The notes under the pieces: generated by a model
Database searches by the model: none
Told to the model about the DNA's origin: nothing
What the model saw: the letters and a program-made list of their open reading frames with translations, nothing else
Shown: positions 11,020 to 21,216 of the stretch, one piece after another
Layout of the letters: every line of letters begins with the position of its first letter
Position numbering within the stretch: the stretch's first letter is position 1
DNA from: Gerris lacustris
Taxonomy: Eukaryota; Arthropoda; Insecta; Hemiptera; Gerridae
NCBI GenBank assembly: GCA_951217055.1
Contig: OX578280.1
Coordinates: 16,841,394 to 16,905,393, forward strand
DNA: 64,000 nucleotides
Reading direction: 5' to 3'
Program-made: the position numbers and the translations under genes

Positions 11020-11923
11020 CAAAATGGCTTTTAAATAAAAAATACGAAAATCCTTCTCTTATTTTTATACATATACTTTATACTTTTATTTATTTTTTCC
11101 TTATGCTTGTAACATTACCAGACGTCCTTCAAACAGCTTCATATATTTTTCTTTCCTCCTGAATGAAAAATTCATGTAATGAAGGAAGAAGGTGAAATCA
11201 TGTAAAGTCTTATTTTTCGGAAAATTTATTTGAGTTTCCGGTGAAAGGTTTGGCTCATGATTCTCACCCTAACTCCCTTTCTATTCTTTGTTATTTCCGG
11301 TTAAGGAGGAAAAAACAACAACGAGACGAGAAGATATTTTAGGAGGCGGTCTTGTTAGGTAACAAATTGCAAAAAAAAAAAGAGAAAAAGGTAGAATGAA
11401 GTTGGGAGTTTTATGTTTACCGTTCAAATTTAGCAGCACTCCTTCGGCTCAACTTTTCTCTCCCCTCCCTTCAGGAAGATCTCCTTCCAATCCTTGTTTA
11501 AGCTTATTGAACTTCCCACAGATAAAATTAGGAGCAAACAAAAGTCGAAGTATCTGGAGGAAAAAAAGATAATTTTTTTGTCTGAAGGTAACTTCATTAT
11601 CCTTGTATGTATATATAGCATATATATATATGTATGTATACATCTTTTAATATTTTAATATTATTAGTAATAATAAAGTGTTAGGGATTATTATATATAT
11701 ATAATTTTTATGTACCTTTACCTAACATAAAAATGCTCCCCAACACTTTATTATTAACTAATAATATTAAAAGATGAAGAAAATAGTTAGATACGTATAA
11801 TATGTCTCTGCTGGTCAAGTGTGTTCTTTAGTGTTCTAAAAGAATTTGTGATTTGAAGTTTTATGCAGCTAGCCACATCTAATCCAGAAGAAATAAGAAT
11901 ATTAATTGAGAATTTGAGAAAAA
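10736..11923. other. non-coding stretch with simple repeats
   Basis: It contains a long poly(A) run at about 10989-11019, purine-rich blocks near 11160-11400, and TA/TG-rich dinucleotide sequence at 11600-11645. The inverted segments around 11650-11775 (TTATTAGTAATAATAAAGTG against CACTTTATTATTAACTAATA) suggest a small hairpin element. No gene seen. Confidence 0.5.
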
Positions 11924-12294
11924 ATAGAGGTGGAGAATAATATATATCGAACATAATAGGTCCGAAATCAAATTCCTACACAAAGATATCAAATAGTTTC
12001 TTTAAAGAAGTAATTAAAGCTTTTCTACGGTGTGGGTGAACTATTTTTGTAGTAGGTTTATCATTTTGTAAATCATAAGATTTCAGGCTCTAAAGATAAC
12101 TGCTAGTGGTTGAAAGACCTTTATACAGGCAAAAAATAGATGCGAAAAAGGAATAAAATAGAGGTGGAGAATATATCAAACATAATAGGTCCGAAATCAA
12201 ATTCCTACATAAAGATATCAAATTGTTTCGAAAGTATTTTTTAATTAATTTTTTTAATTGAACGAAAGTAATTACAGCTTTTCTACAGTATATG
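11924..12294. repeat. direct duplication of about 140 bp
   Basis: The block starting at AAATAGAGGTGGAGAATA near 11924 recurs at about 12158. Both continue through AGGTCCGAAATCAAATTCCT and GCTTTTCTAC. The second copy is interrupted at its end by the hAT element and resumes after 13803 with TGAACAATTAATAGTAGG. The first copy, uninterrupted, reads straight through this point. Confidence 0.75.
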
Positions 12295-12728
12295 TAGTGA
12301 TGTGGGTCGGGTATATACCCAGCGGGTAGGGTAAATAAATATGGGTATTTACCCGGGTATTTACCCGAGGCCAGGGTAAATACCCAAAATGAGGGTATTT
12401 ATGACAAATAATGATTTAAATAGTGTTTCAAGAGGTTCTGAGCATTTTCCATACTCTAATGGCTTTAATAAATGTCATTTAGGGAGTATAGGATATGTTA
12501 AGCTCACTTAATTCCTAAAAAAATTGCCTTCAAAAATACCCAGCGTGCGGGTATTTATTATTTCTAAGTAGGTACATATATTAATATTAGTTATACAGAT
12601 TCAATTATTTCAAACAGAATGCTTATTTTGAAGGTCTGTGCAGTGAAAACTCCACCATTTTGAAGGAAAAGGACAGGATTATTATTTTGAAAATTAGGTT
12701 ATGCATTCTTATTTTATGCAGGCATTTA

Positions 12729-13553
12729 GTCCAGGAAGGTAGCGTGCAAAAAAGTGTCTGACTAACATCAAGCTAGAATTTTGTGTATAAGTAAATGTTT
12801 TGGTGCCTTTTAAGAATATGTGGTCGGCTAAGTTCGTCTGCGGGACATAGTTTGGCAATAGGCATTTGAAAAAACAAACGGGTGGAGAGGGGCCATGTCA
12901 CGCCCTTTTTGGTGGGCAATATGATTTTCATGATCGATCCTGAGTACTAACTTAGATAGTCGACCAAAAATCAAGTTGATGGTATTCTGTCACTTAATAG
13001 GTAACCACTTTAATTTGGAGTAATATTTGACTAACCAGCCTATTACGTGACAAACTAGCACTAACTTGATTTTAAGTCTACTAATTTCGTACTCCAGGAT
13101 CATGAAAATCACATTGTCCATCATAAAGGGTGGGAATGGCCGCAGTGGCGTATCTAGGGCATTGGGGGCCCCTCGCAAAAGAAAATTTATGAGCAAAAAA
13201 AAAGGATTTGAGTTTAGAATTGAATGCCCCCCACCCTTACAATGGTATAGAAGTATGATTCCAAGGGAGTTAGATTTTATTATGCCCTAAAGGGGGCCCC
13301 CATCGATAGTGGTACATTGGATTTGGGGGCCCCCATGGCACGGGGACCCACCTGAAATGCGGGCCCATAGTTACACCACTGCATGGCCGCTCTCGACCGT
13401 TTTTTTTTTTTTTTCAAATGCCTATTGCCAAGCAATGACCCGCTGACGAACTTAGCTGACCACATATTCTTATAAGGCACCAAAACATTTACTTATACAC
13501 AAAATTCTAGCTTGATGTTAGTCAGACACTTTTTTGCATGCTATCTCCTGGAC
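12729..13553. mobile_element. foldback element family E, copy 1
   Basis: The left arm from GTCCAGGAAGGTAGC and the right arm ending GCTATCTCCTGGAC are inverted copies for at least 145 bp. The complementarity continues inward through the GTCACTTAATAGGTAAC segment, so most of the element is one long imperfect palindrome with a loop near 13000-13035. The right arm is interrupted by a 239-bp insertion at 13143-13381. No protein is encoded. A second copy starts at 16058. Confidence 0.8.
13143..13381. mobile_element. short hAT-type MITE inside the foldback element
   Basis: The ends are CAGTGGCGTA and TACACCACTG, a common hAT terminal pattern. The flanking 8-mers are AATGGCCG at 13135-13142 and CATGGCCG at 13382-13389, a duplication with one mismatch. 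The interior is unusually G+C-rich for the window, with GGGGGCCCC blocks repeated near both ends. At 239 bp it encodes nothing. Confidence 0.8.
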
Positions 13554-14301
13554 TTCTTATTAACTTATTAATATCCATTCAATAATATTATTGAGACATA
13601 ATATCACTTAATAACTACTTGAACTTTCATAATATATTTAATTACAATAAATAAGTTTGAAATTAAACTTGTAGCAGTCGTAACTTTAAAAATTAGCATA
13701 AATACCTGGGTATTTACCCAAAATGGGTATTTACCCGGGTAAATACCCAGGGTATTTACCTGCGGTTTTAAATACCCGGGTATTTTACATCACTAAGTAT
13801 ATGTGAACAATTAATAGTAGGTACCGACAAGGACATGAAGGAAGAAAGTGTGAACATTTTTATGGATGGCGGCGGCGGAGTTCTACGACAAGAAAATCAA
13901 TACTTGGTACCACGGCTCACAAAGTGCATCAATCGTATAGTGGGGATGTGAACCTACAATGTCATATGCTTTTTTTATAAAGATAAAACTAATTCAAATG
14001 GGATGTCCTCCGTCAACCAGTTTGACTTGAGTATTGACGTAATTCGGAGAATTGACGGAATATTGGGCGTAATTCTACGCCCAATTTCTCCATTGCTGAT
14101 ATCGGTTGATTGCGATTGAAAATCAAATCGCTCTTATCACCTTTATCAACAGTTAAGTTACTGTTCTTTCTCCAGGAAACCAGGAAGAGATCATTTATGG
14201 AATATGAAAATTTATTTTAGGTGGTTTCTCTCAGAAGACCCTATCCAAAGAGCCTTGGTAACAGAGTTGCAGTAGAGTAGTTGGCTCTACTAAAAAGCTA
14301 C

Positions 14302-14490
14302 AATTAAAGTTAAGAGAGCATCGAGCGTGGTCACATCTTGGATGGGTGACCACAGATTCAATTCCCGAACCGGGTTCATTACTCGGTGCTCCACCATCGC
14401 TATAGAAATGGGTAGCTGCTTATGCGAAGTGCTGACTAACTGGTTGTGAATGCCAATTGTAAGGTTCATACTGCTGATGGAGCGATACAC
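14302..14490 (+). repeat. 5S rRNA-derived SINE-like repeat
   Basis: The segment with AAAGTTAAGAGAGCATCGAG followed by CTTGGATGGGTGACCAC resembles the internal pol III promoter of 5S rRNA: the box A region around GTTAAG and the box C sequence TTGGATGGGTGACC. The first half of 5S is missing and an unrelated tail follows. It is therefore more like a 5S-headed SINE than a functional 5S gene. Confidence 0.55.
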
Positions 14491-14497
14491 TAATCCT

Positions 14498-14712
14498 GGT
14501 CATCCATTACATATATGGTCATCCATTACCCTATCCCTGGTCATCCATTACACTAACCCTGATCATCCATTACACTAACCCTGGTCATCCATTACATACA
14601 TGGTCATCCATTACACTAACCCTGGTCATCCATTACATATGGTCATCCATTACATTAACCTGATCATGCATTACTAATGGTCATCCATTACACTAACCCT
14701 GGTTATCCATTA
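14498..14712 (+). repeat. minisatellite of GGTCATCCATTAC units
   Basis: Units of GGTCATCCATTAC, joined by ACTAACCCT or ATATAT linkers, are repeated about ten times with small variations. The array directly follows the 5S-like repeat and may be its tail. Confidence 0.85.
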
Positions 14713-14881
14713 ATATATATATAGTTAAATAATTCCTTTGGCAGGCTTAGGCCCTTTATGGGATGTTGCATCACAGAATTATTTAGTTAGTTATCCAAGG
14801 AATGTAACGAACTAAGCTTCATAACAAAAATAATATAATGACGTAACATTCCAACACGATTAGAAACACTAGAAGAAACAC

Positions 14882-14957
14882 TAGTGTTTAAAACTGTCAT
14901 GTAATTCTCTCTGAAGGAGGTATTCAGATAGAATTACATGACAGTTTTAAACACTAT
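14882..14957. repeat. hairpin with perfect 27-bp arms
   Basis: The left arm from TAGTGTTTAAAACTGTCATG is complemented exactly by the right arm ending CAGTTTTAAACACTA, with a loop of about 22 nt. Possible explanations are a miniature inverted-repeat element or a small-RNA hairpin. Nothing in the sequence decides between them. Confidence 0.8.
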
Positions 14958-14999
14958 AATTTGAAGTTGTTGATTCTGATTTGAGCCTGTTAAAGGTTA

Positions 15000-15649
15000 A
15001 ATGGAGGGTTTTAGTGATATTACGAGATGAGAGAACCTCTAAAGTGAAATGCCGCCAGACTTATTGGATTAAGTTTCTGACACCCTCACCAGGCCCGACC
15101 AGCCAACGGATTTAACTCTAGTTCACCTCGGATAAACTCGACACGAATCGGTTAAACTCGGTAAGGACTTAGAGTAAAGCATCATGATCGAAACTCATGT
15201 TATAAGATTTAAAACTAAGCATAAACATGTTAAAACTTCTTTTATAAGTTATTAATACTTACTACAATATACACAGATATAAACTAGATTAGCTTCTTCC
15301 TATAAATTTAATAAGTTACACGATAACTATAATAGTATTATTATTACAATTGGACGACTCAAATTATACTAATAGTTTCAATTAGTATAACCATCAGCAG
15401 CAATACAGTTAATAGCTAAAACTAATATCTACTCGTTTAGCATCTAATTATCTCAATAAGATAGCTCCATCCGTTTTTCAAATGAATTAACTAAACTTAT
15501 GATAAATCAATAGTCTAAAACTTTGTCTAAAACATTAATAGCAGAAATAAAGTTGCTAAGTATGGGCTTTCAGGACTCCGTTACGGTTATTATAACTTGC
15601 CCAACTCAGTCTGCTGGTGGGGTTAGGAGTAAGACTAGAGAGTAAATAA
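15000..15649. other. non-coding stretch with no recognised feature
   Basis: No reading frame, RNA gene or paired inverted repeat was recognised. Confidence 0.5.
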
Positions 15650-15890
15650 CTTCCTAATTTTGGAAATGATAAAAATAAAATAAAAAAATGGGACGAGTAG
15701 TTTTTAAGATAAGTTGGTTCACAAAAATTAAGATAAATAAAGACCGACAGACAGACACGGAACCAAAAATGTTCCTTGATGTCTGAAGCGGATTTCTGTC
15801 TTGGAATTTTTGATATCGGACACCTAAAAATGTTTTGTCCTTTAGAACGATCACATAGCTTCCGTTACCTTCGGTAAGCTTGTAAGGAAA
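15650..15890 (-). repeat. dispersed repeat family F, copy 1
   Basis: It contains GACCGACAGACAGACACGGA, CCAAAAATGTTCCTTGATGT and the end segment ACCTTCGGTAAGCTTG. It is closely related to 63000-63250 in the same orientation and to 25386-25520 in the opposite orientation. The end segment can form a short hairpin. Confidence 0.6.
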
Positions 15891-16057
15891 ATTGATTAAC
15901 CTGACTAAATATATTCAGAAAATGATTGGTATAAAATATACTCGTATGTAAGGATTTGTTGGTAAATTTATTAAATATTGTATATATAATTGTAGACAGT
16001 CCTCCTATTTTACCATTCCAATTGAAGAAAATCTGTTTAAAAAACACAAAATAATTA

Positions 16058-17104
16058 GTCCAGGAGATAGCTTGCAAAACAGTATGTGACTAACATCAAG
16101 CTAGTATTTTGTTTATAAGTAAATCTTTTGGTGCCTTTTAAGAATATGAGGTCGGCTAAGTTCGTCTGCGGGACATAGTTTGGCAATATGCATTTTGAAA
16201 TAAACAGGTCAAGTGTGTGCTAGTTAGCTCAGCACACAGCGAGGGTCCGCAGGCCACACTGTATAGTTTAAGTAGTACCCTATTGATGATGTTTTTTAAA
16301 ATGCTAAAAAGCTTACTTTGAACTATCCAATGGGTCTGATATTCTCAAAACACATAAACAAACTTCCGATAAAGTATGTTTCTGCCCCTGAACCGGACTA
16401 CAACCATATAAATACATCGAAAAGACCATAATTATAAAAAAAAAAGTATTTTGTCAATAAAAAATGAAATATTTTTTTCGAAATTTCCAAAAAGTGGTAT
16501 CTTTACTTTTGGTCGAAGAATGTTCAGGAATTATTTCAGATTTTTTGCACTTCACATAAGCGAGATAGAGGGGGGGGGGGACACGTTTCACAGCCGCTTC
16601 AAAATCGCCTACGCTCGCCCTATCAAAGTTATATCCAAAGAATTATATATTTTTGTAATCAGCTCGACGTACCCTTTCATATGATACCCCTCACGGTGTC
16701 GAAAAAAAATAAAAAAATGTTAACCCTTAAGTTTTTTTACCATAATTTTTTTTGAAAAATATTTCTTTTAAGTCGCTATATTTTTAAAATATGTGGGTAG
16801 GTACAAGACACATATATGCCAAATTTCAAAGTGATCGGACGAAAGGTGTAGCCGTGAGAGCAGGCGACAGGACGGACAGACACACGCAGGAAAATATAAG
16901 GGTCCTTGGTTTTGCCTACGGACCCTAAAAACAAACCGGTAGAGAGCGGCCATGTCACGCCCTTTTTGGTGGACAATGTGTTTTTCATGATCCTGAGTGT
17001 GAACTTAGTTAGTTGACCCAAAAATCAAGTAATGTCACTTAATAGGAGACCTCTTTGATTTTGAGTAATATTTGACTAACTAACCTATTAAGTGACAAAC
17101 TACA
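16058..17104 (+). mobile_element. foldback element family E, copy 2, truncated and interrupted
   Basis: From GTCCAGGAGATAGCTTGC the sequence follows the left arm of the element at 12729 to about 16195, is interrupted, and resumes at about 16930 with CGGTAGAGAGCGGCCATGTC. It continues to the loop region ending ACCTATTAAGTGACAAACTA. The right arm is missing. Confidence 0.75.
16242..16926 (+). mobile_element. TIR element family C, copy 1
   Basis: The ends are AGGGTCCGCAGGC and GCCTACGGACCCT, inverted with one mismatch. The interior carries GACGGACAGACACACGCAGG and a G-run near 16570. The second copy is at 41523-42168. About 45 bp to the left, including GTGTGTGCTAG and CAGCACACAGCG, is also shared by both copies, so the true left end may lie further out. 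It is inserted in foldback copy 2. No transposase. Confidence 0.75.
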
Positions 17105-17182
17105 AGGGAACAGATAAATCAAATGATGGAATAAGTACTTCCTACTGTCACGCCTGTAATAACTCGTAGCAAAATAATAGGT

Positions 17183-17206
17183 ACTTCTTTAGATTGTTAC
17201 TCCCCT
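17183..17206. repeat. single copy of an inverted-repeat arm
   Basis: This is the same ACTTCTTTAGATTGTTACTC sequence that forms both arms of the hairpin at 24702-24771. It suggests a terminus of a dispersed TIR family. Confidence 0.6.
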
Positions 17207-17351
17207 ATGTTTTTTGTTTTTTTTAGAATATAAATGACTTTGACTTAATAACTATTAAGAAGGTATGAAACAGTATAATGTAATACAAATATTTAATTAC
17301 TTCATAATTCGTTTCTAAATAATTGATCAACCTGGTGTTTTCTTTGAAAGG

Positions 17352-18107
17352 TCAAGTTAACATTTTCTTGGAAGAATGAGGCATATCAATCTTTGGACTC
17401 CTGTTGACAACATCCGATGGATTATCATTAGACAAATGTTTAAGAATATCATAACACTGATTAAGACATGTTACTGTCGACTGAGAGGCAGCTTTAAGCA
17501 TTAAAATGTCCTTATCAGAGTGAGTTACTTGACCTGAAGTTGGTAGGTCATCAATAGTTCTAGATAAGAGCATACTACTTCTCTCGGCCTTATCTAGATA
17601 ACCTTTAACAGAATTAAATGCGTCGATTACCGTTGATACTGCAGATGTCGATGGTGGATTCACGTCGTATTTCTCTTCCTCTTGATTCGAGTTGTATTTT
17701 ACAGCGAAATATTCCGAGACGCTTCTTAACCTTTTCACCCATTCTTGACGAATTTTAGCATCTTGAGCTCGCAGTTTGAAAACTTCACCTATCTTCGGTT
17801 TGACAGTAAAAGAATTGGAATCTTCGTCACTTGGAGCTATAAGAGCTGAGTTGAGATGAATTCTACCACGCGGACGATTCGACTTCTCACTCTCCATAAG
17901 AAAGTAGTTGAGGAATCCCGTCTTCGGATCCAAAATAAACCATCTGTACTGCCAACCTTTGACAACGTTCGTATACTTGGATAACTGACCTTCGTATAAT
18001 TCCGTAGGAGTACTTGGATTGAAATCTGTCATTTTTAAGTTATTATTTGTTCGGTAATTCGTCGACTTCTTTTTCTTTGCCCAGCAAAACCAATTAGCTA
18101 TTTTCAT
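17352..18107 (-). CDS. oxysterol-binding protein-related protein (ORP10/ORP11-like), N-terminal PH-domain part
   Basis: ORP proteins move lipids between membranes; their PH domain binds phosphoinositides. The first ATG is at 18107; a second at 18032 (reading MTDFNPSTPTELYEGQL) has A at -3 and may be the true start. The PH domain follows: LYEGQLSKYTNVVKGWQYRW, then FLNYFL, RPRGRIHL, SPSDEDS-like APSDEDSNSFTV, and the closing tryptophan helix RQEWVKRLR. A middle region keeps the ORP11-type stretch DDLPTSG..DKDILMLKAAS..CLNQCYDIL. The frame ends at TGA 17354-17352 after about 250 codons. Animal ORP11 proteins are about three times longer and carry a C-terminal lipid-binding ORD domain with EQVSHHPP. 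I found no ORD downstream, so this is either a first exon whose donor I cannot place (no strong GTAAGT-type site before the stop) or a truncated gene. Its codons are ordinary for the window and show no internal break. Confidence 0.88.
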   Translation of the reverse strand: MKIANWFCWAKKKKSTNYRTNNNLKMTDFNPSTPTELYEGQLSKYTNVVKGWQYRWFILDPKTGFLNYFLMESEKSNRPRGRIHLNSALIAPSDEDSNSFTVKPKIGEVFKLRAQDAKIRQEWVKRLRSVSEYFAVKYNSNQEEEKYDVNPPSTSAVSTVIDAFNSVKGYLDKAERSSMLLSRTIDDLPTSGQVTHSDKDILMLKAASQSTVTCLNQCYDILKHLSNDNPSDVVNRSPKIDMPHSSKKMLT

Positions 18108-18948
18108 ATGAATACCCCCACAAAACAACACTTAAACAGGTTCCTTAAAACACTTTATAAAGTTATTACAATATACTATTTCGATTAAACTATTTAAACC
18201 GAATTAAATAATATTATTAAAATATCACTGAGAAAAATTAATCTTCTCAGACACTATCGAATAATTGTATGAAATCTGCAGAGGGTCGGATCACAATATA
18301 ATCGTTTATTTAGATGTCAACAAATAAATGACACAAAAACAATAATATTAACCATGGCAACTCGGGCTTGAGTGATGTTACAACCAGGATGGCAAAATAC
18401 AAATAATAAAAATAGCTAATATCTAAAATAAGATTTTATTTCGATCCATTTTAAAAATAAAATATTCGATCTTTGTTTAACGAGTTAAATGTTAGACATT
18501 TAAGATTGTGTGGGACGACCTTAAACAGGTGGCGCTATCAGTGGCATGGACATGCACTATTTGACAGTTTTTAGATTAGATTAAAGATGGGTTTACAGCT
18601 AGCGGATACGTAATTGTGGAGGCCCGAAGGGATTCATCTATGGCAACGCTAAGAAGTTGGTTCCAAACCATCTTTTTAGCGGAGCCGCTAAACCAGGATG
18701 AAACCTTCCCTTTGTCCTATGCTTGTTTCCCTTCTGTGTTTAAATAATATTTAAATTGTTTTATTATAATACTAAGGGGCTATGCCCCCTACTCGCTTCA
18801 CTCGTCGAAAACCGACCGCAGCCTTGCACCTTCGTGTATATTGACCATTTGAAATTTTACAATTTGACAATGTGACACATTAGTTTGTTTACAAAACTTT
18901 TTTAAATTCATATTTTACCATTTTGGTAGTATTCATACTGCAGAAAGA
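18108..18948. other. upstream region of the ORP-like gene
   Basis: This A+T-rich stretch should contain the 5' UTR and promoter of the minus-strand gene, or an intron. I saw no strong splice acceptor directly upstream of the ATG, and no clear TATA-type element can be singled out in such A+T-rich DNA. Confidence 0.4.
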
Positions 18949-19143
18949 TTAAATTTTAATTTAAATCAAAATTATAATTATTATTAACTACGGGAAACAG
19001 ACAGAGAAAAATACACTCCAGCGCCGGGATTTGAACCACGGGCCTCTATATAGAGGCCCGTGGTTCAAATCCCGGCACTGGAGTGTATTTTTCTCTGTCT
19101 TTTTCCCGTAGTTAATAATAATTTGATTTAAATTAAAACTTTT
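18949..19143. repeat. head-to-head SINE pair forming a palindrome of about 195 bp
   Basis: The two arms meet at GGCCTCTATATAGAGGCC (19041-19058). Each arm carries a tRNA B-box-like GGTTCAAATCCC, then an ACTCCAG..GAAAAATAC segment, ACAGAGA, and a tail of ATTATTAACTACGGG-like sequence. The arms are nearly identical for about 95 bp. A single relative of one arm is at about 50770-50845. Confidence 0.8.
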
Positions 19144-19631
19144 TTAATAACAGATAAATATTTTTATTTTAGTACAGGAAAAACAGGGTTTTTTAAAAAT
19201 GACAAAAATTCATAAAACTTTGCACATAACTTTATATTGCTAGTGGAAATGAAAATCTGCAGAGTCCGTCAAAATTTAGGGGGTGGAATATCCCCCCAGG
19301 GATGCGGGAAGGGGGAATTTTTTGCTTTTTACCAAATATCTCGAAATGTATTGACATTAAGTGAAATATGGTTATTTACAAATTTGTTCTTCATTAAATT
19401 TCCAATAAAAATAGACCTTTAACATTTTTTTTAGCTCCAACCGTTTTGGAGTTACAAGCGCTCAAAATTAGGTAATAAAAAATAAAGTTGGATAAGGGGG
19501 CTAAAGTACAATTTTATTAGGAATTTCTGACCTTAAGCCACAGTCTATTTATTTTTCCATAGATTTTTGACTCCCCCTTCCAAATTTTTCATTTCTCTAT
19601 TCACCTCCAACCCTTAGGCTCCCGGAACATA

Positions 19632-20165
19632 GTTTTAAGTAAAACTATGTTCCGATTTTGCAACACAGGGGTACGGGATACAAATGTCAAAGTAATGAAA
19701 ACTTTTATTAAGAGTACAGTAATTGGTTTTAGGTACATTTTTATCATATTTTAATTTAGGAGGGGGATGAAATGGAAAATACAGGAAAAATATTTCTATA
19801 ATCTATATCTATTATCCGATAACAATGAAACTATGAGGAATGGTAGGACGTATACCTGGGAAGGTTTCTGAGTTAGTAAAACTATGTTCCAATTTTGATA
19901 CACAAGGACGGGGTACAAATGTCAAAGTAATGAAAACTTTTATTGATGCAAATCGTTGAAAAGCTCTTTAAGAGTACAGAAATGGTTAGACGCAAGCCCG
20001 GGAAAGTTTCTGAGTTAGTAAAACTATGTTTAAATTTTGGTACACAGGGGTACGGGGACCCAAATGTCAAATTAATGAAAACCTTCAAGCATAAATATTG
20101 TAGAAAAGCTCTTTAAGTGTACAGTAATAATTGTTCTTATGTACATTTTTGCCCTATTTTCATTT
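19632..20165 (+). repeat. three degenerate family D units in a row
   Basis: The block AGTAAAACTATGTTC..GGGTAC..ACAAATGTCAAA..TAATGAAAAC appears at about 19632, 19868 and 20017. Each is related to the interior of the repeats at 6088 and 36949. Confidence 0.65.
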
Positions 20166-20263
20166 ATAAGAGGGGTAAAATAGATAATACAGGGGAAAAA
20201 ATTCTATAATCTATATCTATATAAATAAAAAATGTTGGTTTATCTGTATGTCTCTTATGCCAT

Positions 20264-20300
20264 TGTTTACAAAACCGTTTTTAAAACGGTTTTGTAAACA
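20264..20300. repeat. perfect short palindrome
   Basis: TGTTTACAAAACCGTTTT is followed, after one base, by its exact complement. This gives 18-bp arms. Confidence 0.85.
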
Positions 20301-21212
20301 CATGAAAACGCTGTAATAGTTATGATCAAACTAAGTCACAATGGATAAATTGAAGCTTAAACTTTGGATTAAATAATCAGTAAAAATTAAATGCAACCCT
20401 CGAAAAACCCTTAACTACTTAAACTAGCAAAAAGACACACTGAATGAACTACTTACATATTATGCTTAATATGATAAACTTTAGAACGAATTGGAAAAGA
20501 TTTTCAAATTCTTGCGGCATATTTAATTTAGCTGGTAAAACCTTAATTAGCAGAAGAATAACAGTTCGAAAATGAATAAAAGAGAACCATTATTGAAATA
20601 AAGTGAAAGAGCAATGAAGTCACACTTTAAAGAGACTAAAGAAAGACGGCTCCACTAAAAGTAAGATTACTACTAAAAGCCTTTCAACTGCAAATGGTCA
20701 CCTCTCTGAGCCTGTAAGATGAGTACGGAAGGATCAAAGGAGCCAGGCAAGGAGTTGAGCAAGAACTTTGCACCTGATATAAAAAAAATCCTTTGCCTCA
20801 ACTGACTCAATTTGATCCATATTCACACAGTCCTGTCATCAACCTCTCTTACAACCATTTCTACGTTTCCATGGATTTTCAAAACACTTTGAAAACTGAT
20901 TTGGTTTCAAATCTAAAGTGCTTCCATGACGGGTGTTCAAAACAGTTTTCAACAAATATAAACTCCCAGACCAGTTACTGTTAGTTAAGTTAGATTATAA
21001 TATTTCCGCTCATCATACGTACTGTGCATGTCTCCATTCTGTTTTCAATTCAATACCCGTTTCCGCTTTCTTTCATAACAGTTTCAATGGAAAACAAAAA
21101 TTTTCTGTTGTGACCTTGAACTCAGAAATTTTTTAAATCACTGTTTCCATAGGGTTTTGAATACTAAAACAGTTTTGAGATTGTGGTTAATTGAGAATTA
21201 TTACTATATTTT
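20301..21212. other. non-coding stretch with loosely inverted CATGGA/TTTCAAAAC motifs
   Basis: No gene was recognised. Between 20860 and 21160 there are several variants of GTTTCCATGG, TTTTGAAAACTG and AAAACAGTTTTGA, which may be a decayed inverted-repeat element. Confidence 0.4.
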
Positions 21213-21216
21213 TTAA

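Larger units (their letters stand above)
12295..13795. mobile_element. non-autonomous hAT element with 8-bp target duplication
   Basis: The ends are TAGTGATGT (12295) and ACATCACTA (ending 13795). The flanks are an exact 8-bp duplication, AGTATATG, at 12287-12294 and 13796-13803. Both ends carry clusters of GGGTATTTACCC-like subterminal repeats (12310-12410 and 13705-13780), typical of hAT elements. No transposase is present, so it depends on an enzyme supplied elsewhere. The uninterrupted duplicate at about 12040 is a paralogous empty site. A foldback element was later inserted at 12729-13553. Confidence 0.85.

Noticed and set aside
11600..11780. CRISPR-like or regulatory array
   Set aside because: The repeats are TA/TG simple sequence and one inverted pair, without regular spacers.
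14302..14360. Functional 5S rRNA gene
   Set aside because: The first half of 5S rRNA is missing and the downstream sequence is unrelated.
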